DNA of 64,000 nt from NCBI RefSeq assembly GCF_022682495.2, contig NC_071392.1, positions 57,437,459 through 57,501,458 on the forward strand, written 5' to 3'. This DNA comes from Desmodus rotundus. Taxonomy: Eukaryota; Chordata; Mammalia; Chiroptera; Phyllostomidae. This document shows positions 14,216 through 24,828 of this stretch, one piece after another; the stretch's first letter is position 1, and each line of letters opens with the position of its first letter. The notes beneath the pieces were generated by a model. It was not told where the DNA came from and did no database searches. It saw nothing but the letters and a program-made list of their open reading frames with translations. A program made the position numbers and the translations under genes.

Positions 14216-15539
14216 GGATAACCAGCCCCAATAGTTATATGGGTATATTTCCTTTAGTCCTTCTTACATTTTGTTTCCACTCTTAAAATTATTTATTGAA
14301 TAATACAGAGAACAGGTGAAATAAAGAAATATATTATCTTGTCATAATTTTCTTCTTACTTGGGTTGTGGAAATTAAATTTGAACTAATGCTTTTCTCAT
14401 TCATTTAGTGGGCTTTTTTTGCCCACTATTGAAGAAAGTACCTCACTGACCTATATTTCTCAAATAGTAAACAGGTATGCCCAAAAGCTGAGATGTGTTT
14501 ATACTCCTGACCATCAGAATTATTCACATAGAGTTAGGATCTAGAAGTGGGAGTTGTGGGTCCTGAGTTCTGTCCTATACTAGTCTAATCCCATATATGA
14601 GCATGGAAAATAATAATTAACCCCAATCTTATTTTCCAGAAGTATTATAATGTGGGCTAAAAGATAATCCTATTGTTATTCTTGGTGGCTTTCACATTCA
14701 TATAAAAGAGATGATCTATCTCACACTCCAACTTCTCAGTTCCTAACACCAACCTACCTCAGCCATCAACTCCCATGGTTTTACTCTAGGTCTTACAATA
14801 CCAGTGACTGCATCACTTTCAAATTCTCATTTCCAACTATACCATTCTTGGACCATCATCTTCCACATTTGTGCTCACTTCTCCACCCCCAGTTTATTGA
14901 TTCATGTTTTTACCTCCCTCCTTTGCTAAAATTCCATCATATGTTTCTTGCCCTATTCTCTGTCATGCTCACCTGGCAAAATTCAACTCTGGAAAACTCT
15001 ATTCTTTCTATTGCTTGCTTGTTTCTAGTCTGCAGAAGAGTTTCTCTTTAGTCTTACATTCACAGATCTCAGGAGCCCTCTTGCTCTCCCCAGAAGAAAT
15101 TCACCTTTCTCACATTTATAGAAGGCTGTTTCATACTTTTTTCTTTTCCTGCAAACTTACAGAACCCTTTCCCTTCTCCACTATCAATTGATATTTCTTC
15201 TTTTATTGAGAAAATAGAGGCAATCAGAACACAACCAATTTGCCTTTACACTATCCAATCTTATAGCACCCTTGCACGTGGCTTCACATGTTATGCTTGC
15301 CTTCCTGTTACAACTGTTTCAGGTCAGCCTATTTGCATGCAGGAGCCTACCGTCTCTTGCCTTCTAAGAAACTCTGATTGCTGTGATTAGAATTACTATA
15401 TCTAACCTCTAACACTAAGTCTCTCTGTCCAGTAGAGTCAATTCTCTTCTCTACTTGACTTTTTTTTTTTTCATTCTATCACATAACATTTCTGCTCAAA
15501 ACTGACTTTTTTCACACAATATTAATTCTATATCTGTTA
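14216..15539. other. Unassigned, pyrimidine-rich in its second half
   Basis: No coding gene was seen. From about 14690 the plus strand is rich in C and T and may be a diverged upstream extension of the L2 element that follows. Confidence 0.4.
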
Positions 15540-15985
15540 TTAAGTCCTTCCTAGATGGTTGGCTCCTGCCTGCCACTAATGCTTCCTTTTCCTCTTAATT
15601 CTAGCCTCTCTGGTTGTCTTTCTGACCCTTGAATACGTCAAACTGGTCTGCCCCCAGGGCCTTTGCATTTTGTGCTGTTTCTAAGCTTGGAATATTTATC
15701 CCAGATATTTAAATGATTTACTTCCTCCCTTCATTTAGGCTTTTTCCCAGATGTCATCTGCTCAGAACAGCCTTCAATAACCACCTTATCTAAAATATTC
15801 TCCAAACATCTCGTCACTCTCCATTCTTTATTATTCTATGTTTTTCTTCATGATACTTGTATCGTAATGGTTTATGTTTGTTTCCCCTATTAAAATGTAG
15901 CCTCTAGTGTGATGAATATGTCTGCTTATCCTATTCAAGGTTTCCCTGAACTGGTTAGAACAGGACCTGGTGCATGCCAAGCACC
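15540..15985 (+). mobile_element. LINE-2 (L2) 3' portion
   Basis: Recognisable L2 landmarks are CCCCCAGGGCCTTTGCATTT at 15651, a TTTTCCCAGATGTCATCTGCTC region at about 15742, a CTTCATGATACTTGTATC-like stretch and a closing GAACAGGACCTGGTGCATGC. It is an ancient, diverged, inactive element. Confidence 0.7.
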
Positions 15986-16021
15986 CCAAATATATATTCT
16001 GTATATATACTTGATAGACGT

Positions 16022-16212
16022 GGGTCCAAGCCCTGGCTCAGCCAGTAGGTAGCCTGGACAAATTATTTCACTTCTTTGAAGCTCAGTTTCTGAATCTACA
16101 ATGATCGTCCAGATATGTGATAAAAATATGACCCACTCCAGAGGACTGTTGAAAATTAGTCTAGGATGAGATAAAATAATGCCTGTGATTCTCTTAGCAC
16201 TTGTCCACCAAA
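16022..16212 (+). mobile_element. MIR SINE
   Basis: The order of motifs is that of MIR: a CCCTGGCTCAGCCAGTAGGTAGCCTGGACAA-like start, then TTTCACTTCTTTGAAGCTCAG, TTTCTGAATCTACAATGA, and a GTTGAAAATTAGTCTAGGATGAGATAAAATAATG-like 3' part. This is a mammal-wide ancient SINE. Confidence 0.7.
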
Positions 16213-16571
16213 ACTTAGTATACAGTGAGAGTTAATTAATATTGAGTCTCCTGTGCTGAATCTACAGTGTACAACAGAAGTAATGCTTGCTAGGGTGTGG
16301 TTGGTAGGGTAATAATATGGGTGTAGTAATTTTTAGTTTTAATATGAACATTTAACCTAAAATGTCATATGGTATGCGTGAGCGTACAGAATTACATGCT
16401 TATGATTTTATGATAAAAGCTTTTATAATAAAAATGGGGAGTTGTTTGTGCCAGATCCTGTATAACTTTTTCTGTGGATTGCTCTAACTCACTAGGTGCA
16501 AAATAACTTAGATTTCAGTATCATATAATATAGAGAAGCTGAATGCATATTTGACAATATACACAAGGTTT

Positions 16572-16587
16572 GAAAGTGCCAAAAATA
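16572..16587. repeat. Target-site duplication, left copy (HAL1 at 16.6 kb)
   Basis: GAAAGTGCCAAAAATA, identical to 18604-18619. Confidence 0.9.
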
Positions 16588-18603
16588 GGGAGAACCAAGA
16601 TGGCGGCATAGGTAGACACACTGCGCCTCCTCGCACGACCAGAACTGACAAAAAATTGAACGGCAAGGAAGTCCGACACCAAGCAGATAAAAAAGAAACA
16701 TACACCCAGACCGGTAGGAGGGGTGGAGACAAGCACCTTGGTGGAGAGGACTCCGTTGCTGTGGTGGGACCCAGACTGGCGGAGTGTGGGACAACGGAAC
16801 AGGCAGTCTGACCTCTAGCAGACCCTGTGGCCCCACATTCCTGCACAGATAAACGTAGAGGGCCGGATTCAGAGTGGCGGAGAACGGGGCAGGTAGAGAG
16901 GCGGGTAGTACCCCACAGCCCCACATTCGAGCACAGATAAACCAGGATTAACGTCAGGGAGCAAAGCAGGCGGTGTAGCCCAGGGCTCCAGTGCGGGGAA
17001 ATAAAGCCTCAAACCTCTGATTGAAAATGCCCATGGGGGTTGGGGCCGCAGCAGGAAAGACTCCCAGCCTCACAGGAGAGGTCATTGGAGAGACCCACAG
17101 GGGCCTAGAGTGTGCACAAGCCCACCCACTCAGAAACCAGCACCAGAGGGGCCCAATTTGATTGTGGGTAGCGGAGGGAGTGGCTGAAATCCAGTAGAGA
17201 GTGAAGCCTGTGCCATTGCTTCCTCTTGGCCCCTCCCCCACGTACAGCATCACAGCGCAGCGACCAGCGTTACCCCGCCCTGGTGAACACCTAAGGTTCT
17301 GCCCCTTTATATAACAGATACACCAAGACCAAAAAAAAAAAAAAAAAAGGCCCAAATGACAGAACACTTCAAAGCTCCAGAAAAAATACAACTAAGCGAG
17401 GAAGAGATAGCCAACCTATCAGATGCACAGTTCAAAACACTGGTTATTAAGACACTCACAGAATTGGTTGAATTTGTTCGAAAACTAGATGAAAAAACAA
17501 AGGCTATGTCAAGAAAAACAAAGGAAAATGTACAGGGAACCAATAGTGATGCGAAGGAAACTGGGACTCAAATGAATGGTGTGGACCAGAAGGAAGAAAG
17601 AAACATCCAACCAGAAAAGAATGAAGAAACAAGAATTCGGAAAAATGAGGAGAGGCTTAGGAACCTCCAGGATATCTTGAAACATTCCAACATCTGAATT
17701 ATAGGGGTGCCAGAAGGAGAAGAGGAAGAACAAAAAATTGAAGACTTATTTGAACAAATAATGAAGGAGAACTTCCCTCATCTGGCAAAGGAAATAGACT
17801 TCCAGGAAGTCCAGGAAGCTCAGAGAGTCCCAAAGAAGCTGGACCCAAGGAGGAACACACCAAGGCACATCATAATTACATTACCCAAGATTAAAGGTAA
17901 GGAGAGAATCTTAGAAGCAGCAAGAGAAAAGGACACAGTTACCTACAAAGGGGTTCCCATGAGACTGTCAGCTGATATCTCAAAAGAGACCTTACAGGCA
18001 AGAAGGGACTGGCAAGAAGTATTCCAAGTCATGAAAGCAAGGGCCTACATCCAAGATTACTGTATCCAGCAAAGCTATCATTTAGAATGAAAGGGCAGAT
18101 AAAGTGCTTCTCAGATAAGGTCAAGTTAAAGGAGTTCATCATCACCAAGCCCTTATTATATGAAATGTTAAAGGGACTTATCTAAGAAAAAGAAGATAAA
18201 AAATATGAACAGTAAAAATGACAGCAAACTCACAGTTATTAACAACCACACCTAAAACCAAAACAAAAGAAAACTAAGCAAACAACTAGAACAGAAACAG
18301 AACCACAGAAGTGGAGATCACATGGAGGGTTATCAATAGGGGATTGGGAGGGGGAGAGAGGGGGGGAAGGTACAGTGAATAAATAGCATAAATGATAGGT
18401 GGAAAATAGACAGGTGGAGGGTAAGAATAGTGTAGGAAATGTAGAAGCCAAAGAACTTATAAATATGACCCATGGACATGAACTATAGGGGGGTAATGTG
18501 GGAGGGAGGGTGTGCGCAGGATGGAGTTGAGTGAAGGGGCAGAAATGGGACAACTGTAATAGCATAATCAATAAATATATCAAAAAAAAGTAAAAAAAAA
18601 AAA
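16588..18603 (+). mobile_element. HAL1 (half-L1), young full-length copy
   Basis: This is a complete ORF2-less L1 derivative of 2.0 kb with an exact 16-bp TSD. It begins GGGAGAACCAAGATGGCGGC (YY1-like motif). The 5'UTR of about 770 nt ends at a run of 18 A's (17331-17348). ORF1 follows (17356-18185), then a short 3'UTR with a G-rich stretch (about 18325-18375), then the ATCAATAAATATATC end and a poly(A). No RT or endonuclease sequence is present, so mobilisation must have been in trans by L1. It is very close in sequence to the copy at 54.7 kb, which suggests recent expansion of this lineage. Confidence 0.9.
17356..18185 (+). pseudogene. HAL1 ORF1 (L1 ORF1p-like), TGA stop plus frameshift
   Basis: This is the L1 ORF1p homologue that binds RNA and acts as a chaperone in the L1 particle. 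From ATG at 17356: MTEHFKAPEKIQLSEEEIAN, coiled-coil-like charged segment, a stop TGA at 17695-17697, then in the same frame IIGVPEGEEEEQKIEDLFEQ, the HIIITLPKIKGKERILEAA block and a RRDWQEVFQVM block. A one-base deletion near 18034 shifts the frame and ends translation at 18090 instead of the family stop at 18183-18185. The upstream ATGGCCCAAATG start seen in a sister copy has been altered by growth of the A-tract, leaving the ATG three codons further on. Confidence 0.85.
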
Positions 18604-18619
18604 GAAAGTGCCAAAAATA
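18604..18619. repeat. Target-site duplication, right copy (HAL1 at 16.6 kb)
   Basis: GAAAGTGCCAAAAATA, follows the HAL1 poly(A) directly. Confidence 0.9.
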
Positions 18620-18693
18620 ATGAATTACTACCTGCAAGCAAGACCCTAATTCCTACATTCAAGATATTTTCTTTAAAAGAATCTACTGCCTTA

Positions 18694-18898
18694 GCCCTGG
18701 CTGGTGTGGTTCAGTCGATGAGTGCTGACTTGGGAACCAAAGGGTTTCTGGCATGATTTCTAATCAGGGCACATGCCTGGATTGGGGACCAGGAACCCAC
18801 TAGGTGGTGTGCGAGAGGCAACCACCCCTTAATGTTTCTCTCCCTTTCTCCCTCACTTCCCTTTTCTCTAAAAATAAATAAATAAACTATTGTTTTAA
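18694..18898 (+). mobile_element. Ves SINE
   Basis: The head GCCCTGGCTGGTGTGGTTCAG is followed by a diverged B box, a GGGGACCAGGAACCC block, a CTCTCCCTTTCTCCCTC stretch and a CTAAAAATAAATAAATAAAC tail. Flanks 18675-18693 and 18899-18917 match at 15 of 19 positions (AAAAGAATCTACTGCCTTA against AAAAGAATTCAGTGCCCTA), an aged TSD. Confidence 0.9.
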
Positions 18899-18933
18899 AA
18901 AAGAATTCAGTGCCCTAGAATAGTACCTGTAAA

Positions 18934-18953
18934 AATGGATGGATGGATGGATG
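18934..18953. repeat. (ATGG)n microsatellite
   Basis: About five ATGG units. Confidence 0.8.
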
Positions 18954-20224
18954 GTAGCTCAAAATGATGACTGAACTGTAGATTTTATTTTAGCAAATAT
19001 TTGAAAAGAACTAGATTAGAAGTACTATGGATTACTTGTAGAGCACAGGTGAGTCTTGTTAGAGAATTTGTCTTTGCAAATCATAATTTAGGCAACCAGA
19101 GGATTGGCCTCAGCTTTTATGTAGCCCCTGGAAATGCAGAAGTGGGTAGGTGTGAGTTTCTTGGATGCTGACCAGTATTTAATGAACAAACAAGAACTCT
19201 CCTGCCATATGTTAAAGGAGAAGTACTCACTCATCATATGGTCACTCATCACTTGTAGTTAGCAGAAGCTCCCACAACATATCTGGAGGAAATACAGTTT
19301 CTCCTGCAGTAGAGCAGGGCCCTTGAGTTGGCAGAGTGCCTTGTGACTAACAACAAGCCCATCCTTGCATCTTAGTGGGCTTTTCCTAGTTTCTCTTGCG
19401 AGATGAGTATCCCTGTAGCATGTCATGGGACAAAAAACATTGCACTAGAGAGAAATACGCATTTTTACCTACACTTGAAATACTTGTACATTTTTTATAT
19501 AGGAGTATCTCCTATAAATTTCAGATCAAGTAAATGAGAGGAAAATGGTTGCGAAAGCAAAATCATTTTATAGCCATCTTTTCAGGAGCATCACGAGGAG
19601 TAACTACTGTCCCAGTTTTACCATACATTGTAAATGAATGAACTATGCTAATCCATCTCAGGAGTTGGATGTCTATTTAATCACAGGGAGTGGGTGGATG
19701 CAAAGAGCTCTGTGCAAAAATGTAGTTCTTTTCTTTCATTAAACAGACTGTTTGACCCAGATGGAACAACAGCTGACATACTGCCTATGATTTTATTTAC
19801 CCAACGGTTTTGTGATAAATTAATAATTGTTATTAAAAGGTTAAACCTGAGCAATTTTTTTCTCCAACCTCATATGCTTAGATGCAAAGAGCTCTGGTAA
19901 CTCCTGAATCTTTAGATGGACTTGCTGCTGGTAAAGGACAAAACCCAGGTATAGAAGGGCAATAATTTTGAGGAATTCCATAATCTGTATGAAAGGTTCT
20001 AAATTCAAAGAGAATACAAAGAAAGAGATTCTGTCAGAGACTCCTCTTTTTTTAATACATTTTTCCAGTCAGTCATTGGGTCCTACCCATTTGCCACTTA
20101 CTGGTACAAGGCTTTGCTCTCCTCACCATTCTCTAGCCATACTATCAGGACTCTAACTGTAGTTTGCCTGGAACACTGCAGCTGCCTCTGATTTCAGTTC
20201 TCTGGCTCCATGGTGTACCTTATA
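18954..20224. other. No recognised feature
   Basis: About 1.3 kb without a gene I can support. Short open frames here show no recognisable domain or codon bias. Confidence 0.4.
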
Positions 20225-20440
20225 ACTTCGTGGTTCTCAGTCATGGTTCTCAGAACCATGGTTCTCATGGTTCTGCACCCAGGACTCACCTGGGGAGCTT
20301 TAAAAAGGACAGATGCCAGCTCTGCCCCCAGAGAGTCAGCCTCACCTGGTCTGGAGTGTCCCAGTGCCCTAGGGAAGCAAGGCTCCAGGGTACAATGTAA
20401 GCATTGTATTTCCCTGTCAGGAGCATCTCCAATGACTTTT
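20225..20440 (+). mobile_element. MER5-like nonautonomous DNA transposon remnant
   Basis: The order is TGGTTCTC repeats, a GACTCACCTGGGGAGCTTTAA block, an AGATGCCAGCTCTGCCCCCAG block and a CACCTGGTCTGGAGTG block, as in hAT-Charlie MER5-type elements. The start is enlarged by local repetition of GGTTCTCA around 20230-20272, which contains the palindrome AGAACCATGGTTCT. Confidence 0.5.
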
Positions 20441-21437
20441 TAAATCATATTTTATTATTTAAATAAAAATGTTATTTACCACTGAATCTTCAGTGGACCT
20501 CTCTTGCCTATAAAGTTCAAATTCTTAAGCTCGTAAAAGACATAAAAATGAAACATAAATAAATTATGATGCCCAAGATATGGAAAAACCAGCTTCCTTT
20601 TCCTGTTCCTTGCAGAGCCTCATGGTCACCACATATTTCAGCCCAGGGATGTGACAGAGCTTGTGGATCCCAGAACAGCAAGCTAGTCTGCATATCTGTT
20701 GTGATTTCCTCTACCTACTGTGTCCTTTTCCCCCTGGTTCCTTTTTCTCAGCCAGACACACCCAATTCACTAATCTTCAGTCCCAAGAGCAAACTGTGGC
20801 CATACCTCCAACTGCATAGAAAACAGTTCATTGCCTCATGTATCAAAAGATCAGTTCCTGAAGATGCAAGTCCCCTATGACATTCTCAGGCTCAAGAAAG
20901 ACAACAGTAGGTAAACCTACATATGCAATACACACAGCTGCCCCTGGCCCCACCTCTCTAGCTACCCTTCTCCGTTCATGCAATTTTATGGTATCCTCTC
21001 CCAATTTACTCCCCCTCAACAATCACTTTCAGAGTATATGTTAATAAAATTATGACCTACCAATACATAAGAGCACAAAATGGTTGTAAGTACAAAAGGA
21101 ATACCTGGCCATAAAAGGATTGTTTCTTAAAGAAGGTTGTCATTCAAGGAGACTAGACAGGTAAGTTTTATACATATACTATATAGCATAAATTATTCTC
21201 TATACTATATGTTGTGTATTATATGTACACATGTATTTTTTAAAAGTTGAGTAGCAATAAATTCAGTTTTAGACAATAGGTTAGTTATATTTCCAAATAA
21301 TATAGTTAATATATTTTACCTATAATACACCTTTCCTGGTATATTAAATTTTAAGCAATGAATCCAATTGTTAATCATGAGTTGCTCATATCTTGCCCCT
21401 ACAAAATGTGTAAAAATCTGGAAACACAGGGAACATA
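20441..21437. other. No recognised feature
   Basis: Nothing I can name; AT-rich toward 21200-21320. Confidence 0.4.
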
Positions 21438-21473
21438 GTGTGTGTGTATGCACATGTGCATACACACATGTGT
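21438..21473. repeat. Alternating purine-pyrimidine tract with perfect 28-bp palindrome
   Basis: Positions 21441-21468 read identically on both strands (centre CACATGTG at 21451-21458). All 36 bases from 21438 to 21473 alternate purine and pyrimidine (TG, CA and TA steps). Such sequence can form a cruciform or Z-DNA. Confidence 0.9.
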
Positions 21474-21814
21474 CCAGAGTGGAGTTCAGCATATTGGCAA
21501 AATACATGAAAATGTCCTTTTAACCAGTGAAAAGTAGTGATCTGGAACCATAAAAACATGTCTGTGACAATGGTGGGCACTCACTTTACAGGGGCTGTGG
21601 AAGGTCTAATCTCTGCATGTTCAAGTAGCCCTTACTAAAAGAGGAGCAAGGCCAGTTTACACACTTCAGGGTTTCCAGGGATGAAAACTGACCACAGTAG
21701 CTTAGGAGAAATAGGACTGTTCTTGGTTCTATAATCAAAAAGATATTTCTCCCAAGGCAAAGAATGTGTTGAAAATGAGCTCTGGCTCATAAAAGAAACC
21801 AGTGAAGAATGTTG

Positions 21815-22370
21815 TATGGTTTCCTATTGTTGCATAACAAATCACCACAAAATTAGAAGCTTAAAACTCACACTTCTGTAGGTCAGAAATCCAGCATAAA
21901 ATGACTGGATTCTCTGGTCAGTGTATTGCAAGGTAAATACCTGAAATCAAGGTGTCAGCCAGTTCTCATCTGGGAATTCTAGGGAAAATCTTGCTTTCAA
22001 GCCCAATCTTGTTGGAAGAATTCAGTTCCTTGTATTTGAAAGACTAAAGTTCCCATTTTTTACAAGCTTCTCAGCTTCCTCAGGTTGCCCCCATGCCTTT
22101 CCCCACAGCCCCCTTCACCTTCAAACCATTAATGACACAGTCAAATCATTCTCACTTTGCATCTCTGACTCCTTCCCTCCACTTCAACCTCTAGACCAAC
22201 ATTGTATCTTGTATGATTATGTTAGGGCCATCTCAAAGCCAACTGTGTCATATAACATAACCTAATCATTGGAGTAATTCACTGTCCCTGGGACTGTGCA
22301 GGGCTTGTATACAACAAGCAGGAAATCTTGGGGTCAGTCTTAGAATTCTGCCTTCCAGAAAGGCTTGAAA
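21815..22370 (+). repeat. Old mammalian interspersed repeat, class unsure
   Basis: It starts TTTCCTATTGTTGCATAACAAATCACCACAAAATTAGAAGCTTAAAAC-like at 21821, followed by CTGTAGGTCAGAAATCC, AAATCAAGGTGTCAGCCAG and, near the end, GATTATGTTAGGGCCATC. I recognise this as a common mammalian repeat layout (an old LTR or DNA element) but cannot name the family with certainty. Confidence 0.5.
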
Positions 22371-22929
22371 AGGCCCCTTTGGTCCTCCCATTATTTGGAG
22401 GTTGACTGTGGAGGAAGAGAGAGAGGAGCCAAGTCATCCCAATTCAGCCAAGAGTTCCTAACAACCCACATTGCATAGAAGCCCACTCCTAGGGATGCAC
22501 TTGGCCTCTGAAGGAGCAGTGGGGCCCTGGCTCAAACAATTTTCTTGTTCATTAGCTGCCAGGTACTTGCCTTAAATCCAGCCTGTCACAAATTAATCTG
22601 GTAAATGCTCCTAACTTCCTTCATGCTTCTCCAATCTTCTGATGGAATCCATCCAAAAATTATGCCCACCTCCACCTCCTTGCTTATTTCAGCCCTTTGA
22701 CCCCTGATCTCAAACTGTTATCCCTAATCCCAGGTCCATGGGCTCTAAGATCAGCTCAAAGGTGAGGGAGGAGCATTTATCAGCTCTCTAGTATGGGCCA
22801 ACTGATGGGAGTAAAACCTAACACAAGCTTACTGCACTTTTGTTTTTAATTTTTCTTTATTTCATTAAGGCCTTATTTTGCTTACAAAATGGATACAACA
22901 GCAGCTTACATGAATTTGTTTGAAAATGA
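22371..22929. other. No recognised feature
   Basis: No gene or repeat I can support. Confidence 0.35.
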
Positions 22930-23461
22930 CACCGAAAAATATAGAGATTTTTATACAATCAAAGTTAAATTAAGAGCATAAAATAGACAGCTATATTGAT
23001 AAGATGGTCATTGTAAGCCTCGTGGTAACCATAAAGCAAAAAGTTACAATAAGTTCACAAAGATGAAGAGAAAGGAATTAAAACATGCCACTATAGAAAA
23101 TCATCACAAAGGAAGGCAGCAAGAGAGGGAGAAAGGAAAATGAGAACTACAAAATAGCTAAAAAACAGTTAATAAGACAGTGTTAGTAAGTCCTTACCCA
23201 TCAATAATTACTGTAAAAGAAACAGATTGAATTCTCCAATCAGAAGACATAGAGTGAGTGGATGAATTTTTTTTTTAAGTTCCAACTATATGTTGTCAAC
23301 AAGAAATTCATTTAGTTTTATGGACACATAGAGGCTGAAAGTGAATGGATGAAAAAAGGTTTTCCATTCAAGTGGAAGCCAAAAGAGAGCAGGGGTAGGT
23401 AGCAATTTTTACATTTGACAAAGTAGACAATCTAAAAACTGTAAAAGACACAAATGAGGTT
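22930..23461 (+). mobile_element. Old L1 fragment (ORF2 endonuclease), left part
   Basis: Diverged L1 in plus orientation. Around 23280-23400 the translation resembles the endonuclease segment that contains RLKVNGxKK and QKRAGVG. The L1 is interrupted at 23461 by a solo LTR and seems to resume for a short stretch at 24059. Confidence 0.5.
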
Positions 23462-24052
23462 TGTGCGAAGAACTCTTGTCTAGCAGAGCTCTCCTGGCCA
23501 CCGCAGATGAGAAATAAATCACTCCAGACACAATCCTTGTTTCAGTGGGAAAGGAGGTGGTGATTCCCTCTATTGGGGAATGCCTCAAGCCCTTCTCCCA
23601 AATGGCTTTTATTGGGAATGGTATGTGTAGGTGTATACAGCATACATGCATAGCTCATCAATCAATGTCAAAAGGCTATAGTCATACAAAAACAGGTATT
23701 ATCTGTAGATAACAATTGAAGGAACACAGAGATTTATCATAGGTTATGGTTTGTTAGTCATGCTGACACCAGAGGGTCTTTAAGACATGTTTCATGCAAT
23801 AAGGAGTTTACTCCTTATGCCTTGAACTTAAACATCTGGTTTGTATCAACAGAGCTATACAAAGCAAATCAGAGCAAGCTTCAAAGGATACAATGTATTT
23901 ATTAGGCCTGATTTCCACGGGAACCCTCAGTGTTAGAGTTGGGTCATCTCTGCCACCTTCGTTACCTGGTTTTCCAGGGAGTCTTACTAGACCCTCTCAT
24001 CCTGCTCTTGTGGGGCTGCAATCTCTGAAACCACACAGAGCGGTCCCCAACA
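23462..24052 (-). mobile_element. Solo ERV LTR, inserted in L1
   Basis: This is a 591-bp block with TG...CA ends. On the minus strand it begins TGTTGGGGACCGCTC and ends CTTCGCACA. It has an AATAAA within a CCTAATAAATACATTG context about 160 nt in, and another possible polyadenylation context near the far end. Flanks are GAGGTT (23456-23461) and TAGGTT (24053-24058), a 6-bp duplication with one mismatch. No internal retroviral genes are present, so it is a recombined solo LTR. The ERV class is uncertain. Confidence 0.65.
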
Positions 24053-24107
24053 TAGGTTATTATATACTGATAAAGGGATCTACTGATCAAGAATAGAACA
24101 GTCAGAG
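24053..24107 (+). mobile_element. Old L1 fragment, right part after LTR
   Basis: YILIKGSTDQE at 24061-24095 matches the L1 endonuclease segment that usually reads IxxGSIxxED. This supports insertion of the LTR into an L1. Confidence 0.5.
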
Positions 24108-24708
24108 GGGTGCAAGATGGCTGTAGAGTAGGAGGATCTTTCTCACAACTCTTCCCAGAAAGAAACTGGAAATAAAACTAAAGAGGGGAAGAACCACCCA
24201 AAGTAAACAACTGACGACTGCCTGAAAAATAGACTTTTGACCAAGGGTGGGCAGAAACAAACTAGAGACTGGTAGAAAGGGCAGAGACATGAAAAGAGAT
24301 AGCCCAGTTCCCATGGATGGCAGGTCAAGGTGATCATTGGTGTGGGAGCTTCTCCGTGATAGGAGATAAGACTAGACTCAGACCAGGCTCCAAAGCACAG
24401 AATGCCAGTATTGGATTCAGCCACTCATGTACCATCCACTGGTGAAAGGCTGTGGTGTTTATGTCTGCCGGGGAGAGGTGGAGACTTCTGGAAATAAAGC
24501 CACTATTTTTTTTTTTTTCTTAAAAGGGCCAAAGCACAGGTTTTGTGTTCACAGCCACTCACTTTGGGCTACAGCAAAAGGGAGGGCAGCATGGATTGAA
24601 GTCACATGGGAAGTGTCTGGAGTATGAGGAATTGGGGAGAGATGTCAGGGAGTGGCTGCATGGATTTCTGTCCCAGAATATAACTTGATACCACAGCAGC
24701 CATCTTTA

Positions 24709-24828
24709 AAAAAAAAAAAACACATTGTTGTTCAAGTACAGTTGTCTCCATTTCCCCTCACCATCACTCTCTGCAACCCAGCCATCCCCACTTTCCACCC
24801 TTGATCTTACCATCCTTTGGCTTTTTTT
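24709..24828 (-). mobile_element. Short L1 3' end nested in L1 5'UTR
   Basis: ATTGTTGTTCAAGTACAGTTGTCTCC-like start with C-rich 3'UTR, the same 3' end as other minus-oriented L1s here. It is truncated to about 110 bp. The adjoining run of A's at 24708-24720 on the plus strand is odd, because a minus-oriented copy should show T's. Confidence 0.55.

Noticed and set aside
14848..15191. Two overlapping plus-strand frames of 67 and 95 codons
   Set aside because: Pyrimidine-rich DNA giving Ser/Leu/Phe/Pro-rich translations; no domain or start context support.
16492..16926. 144- and 138-codon overlapping minus-strand frames
   Set aside because: Antisense of the HAL1 5'UTR, overlapping in two frames, so not evidence of coding.
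18239..18637. 132-codon minus-strand hydrophobic frame
   Set aside because: Antisense of the G-rich HAL1 3'UTR and A-rich tail.
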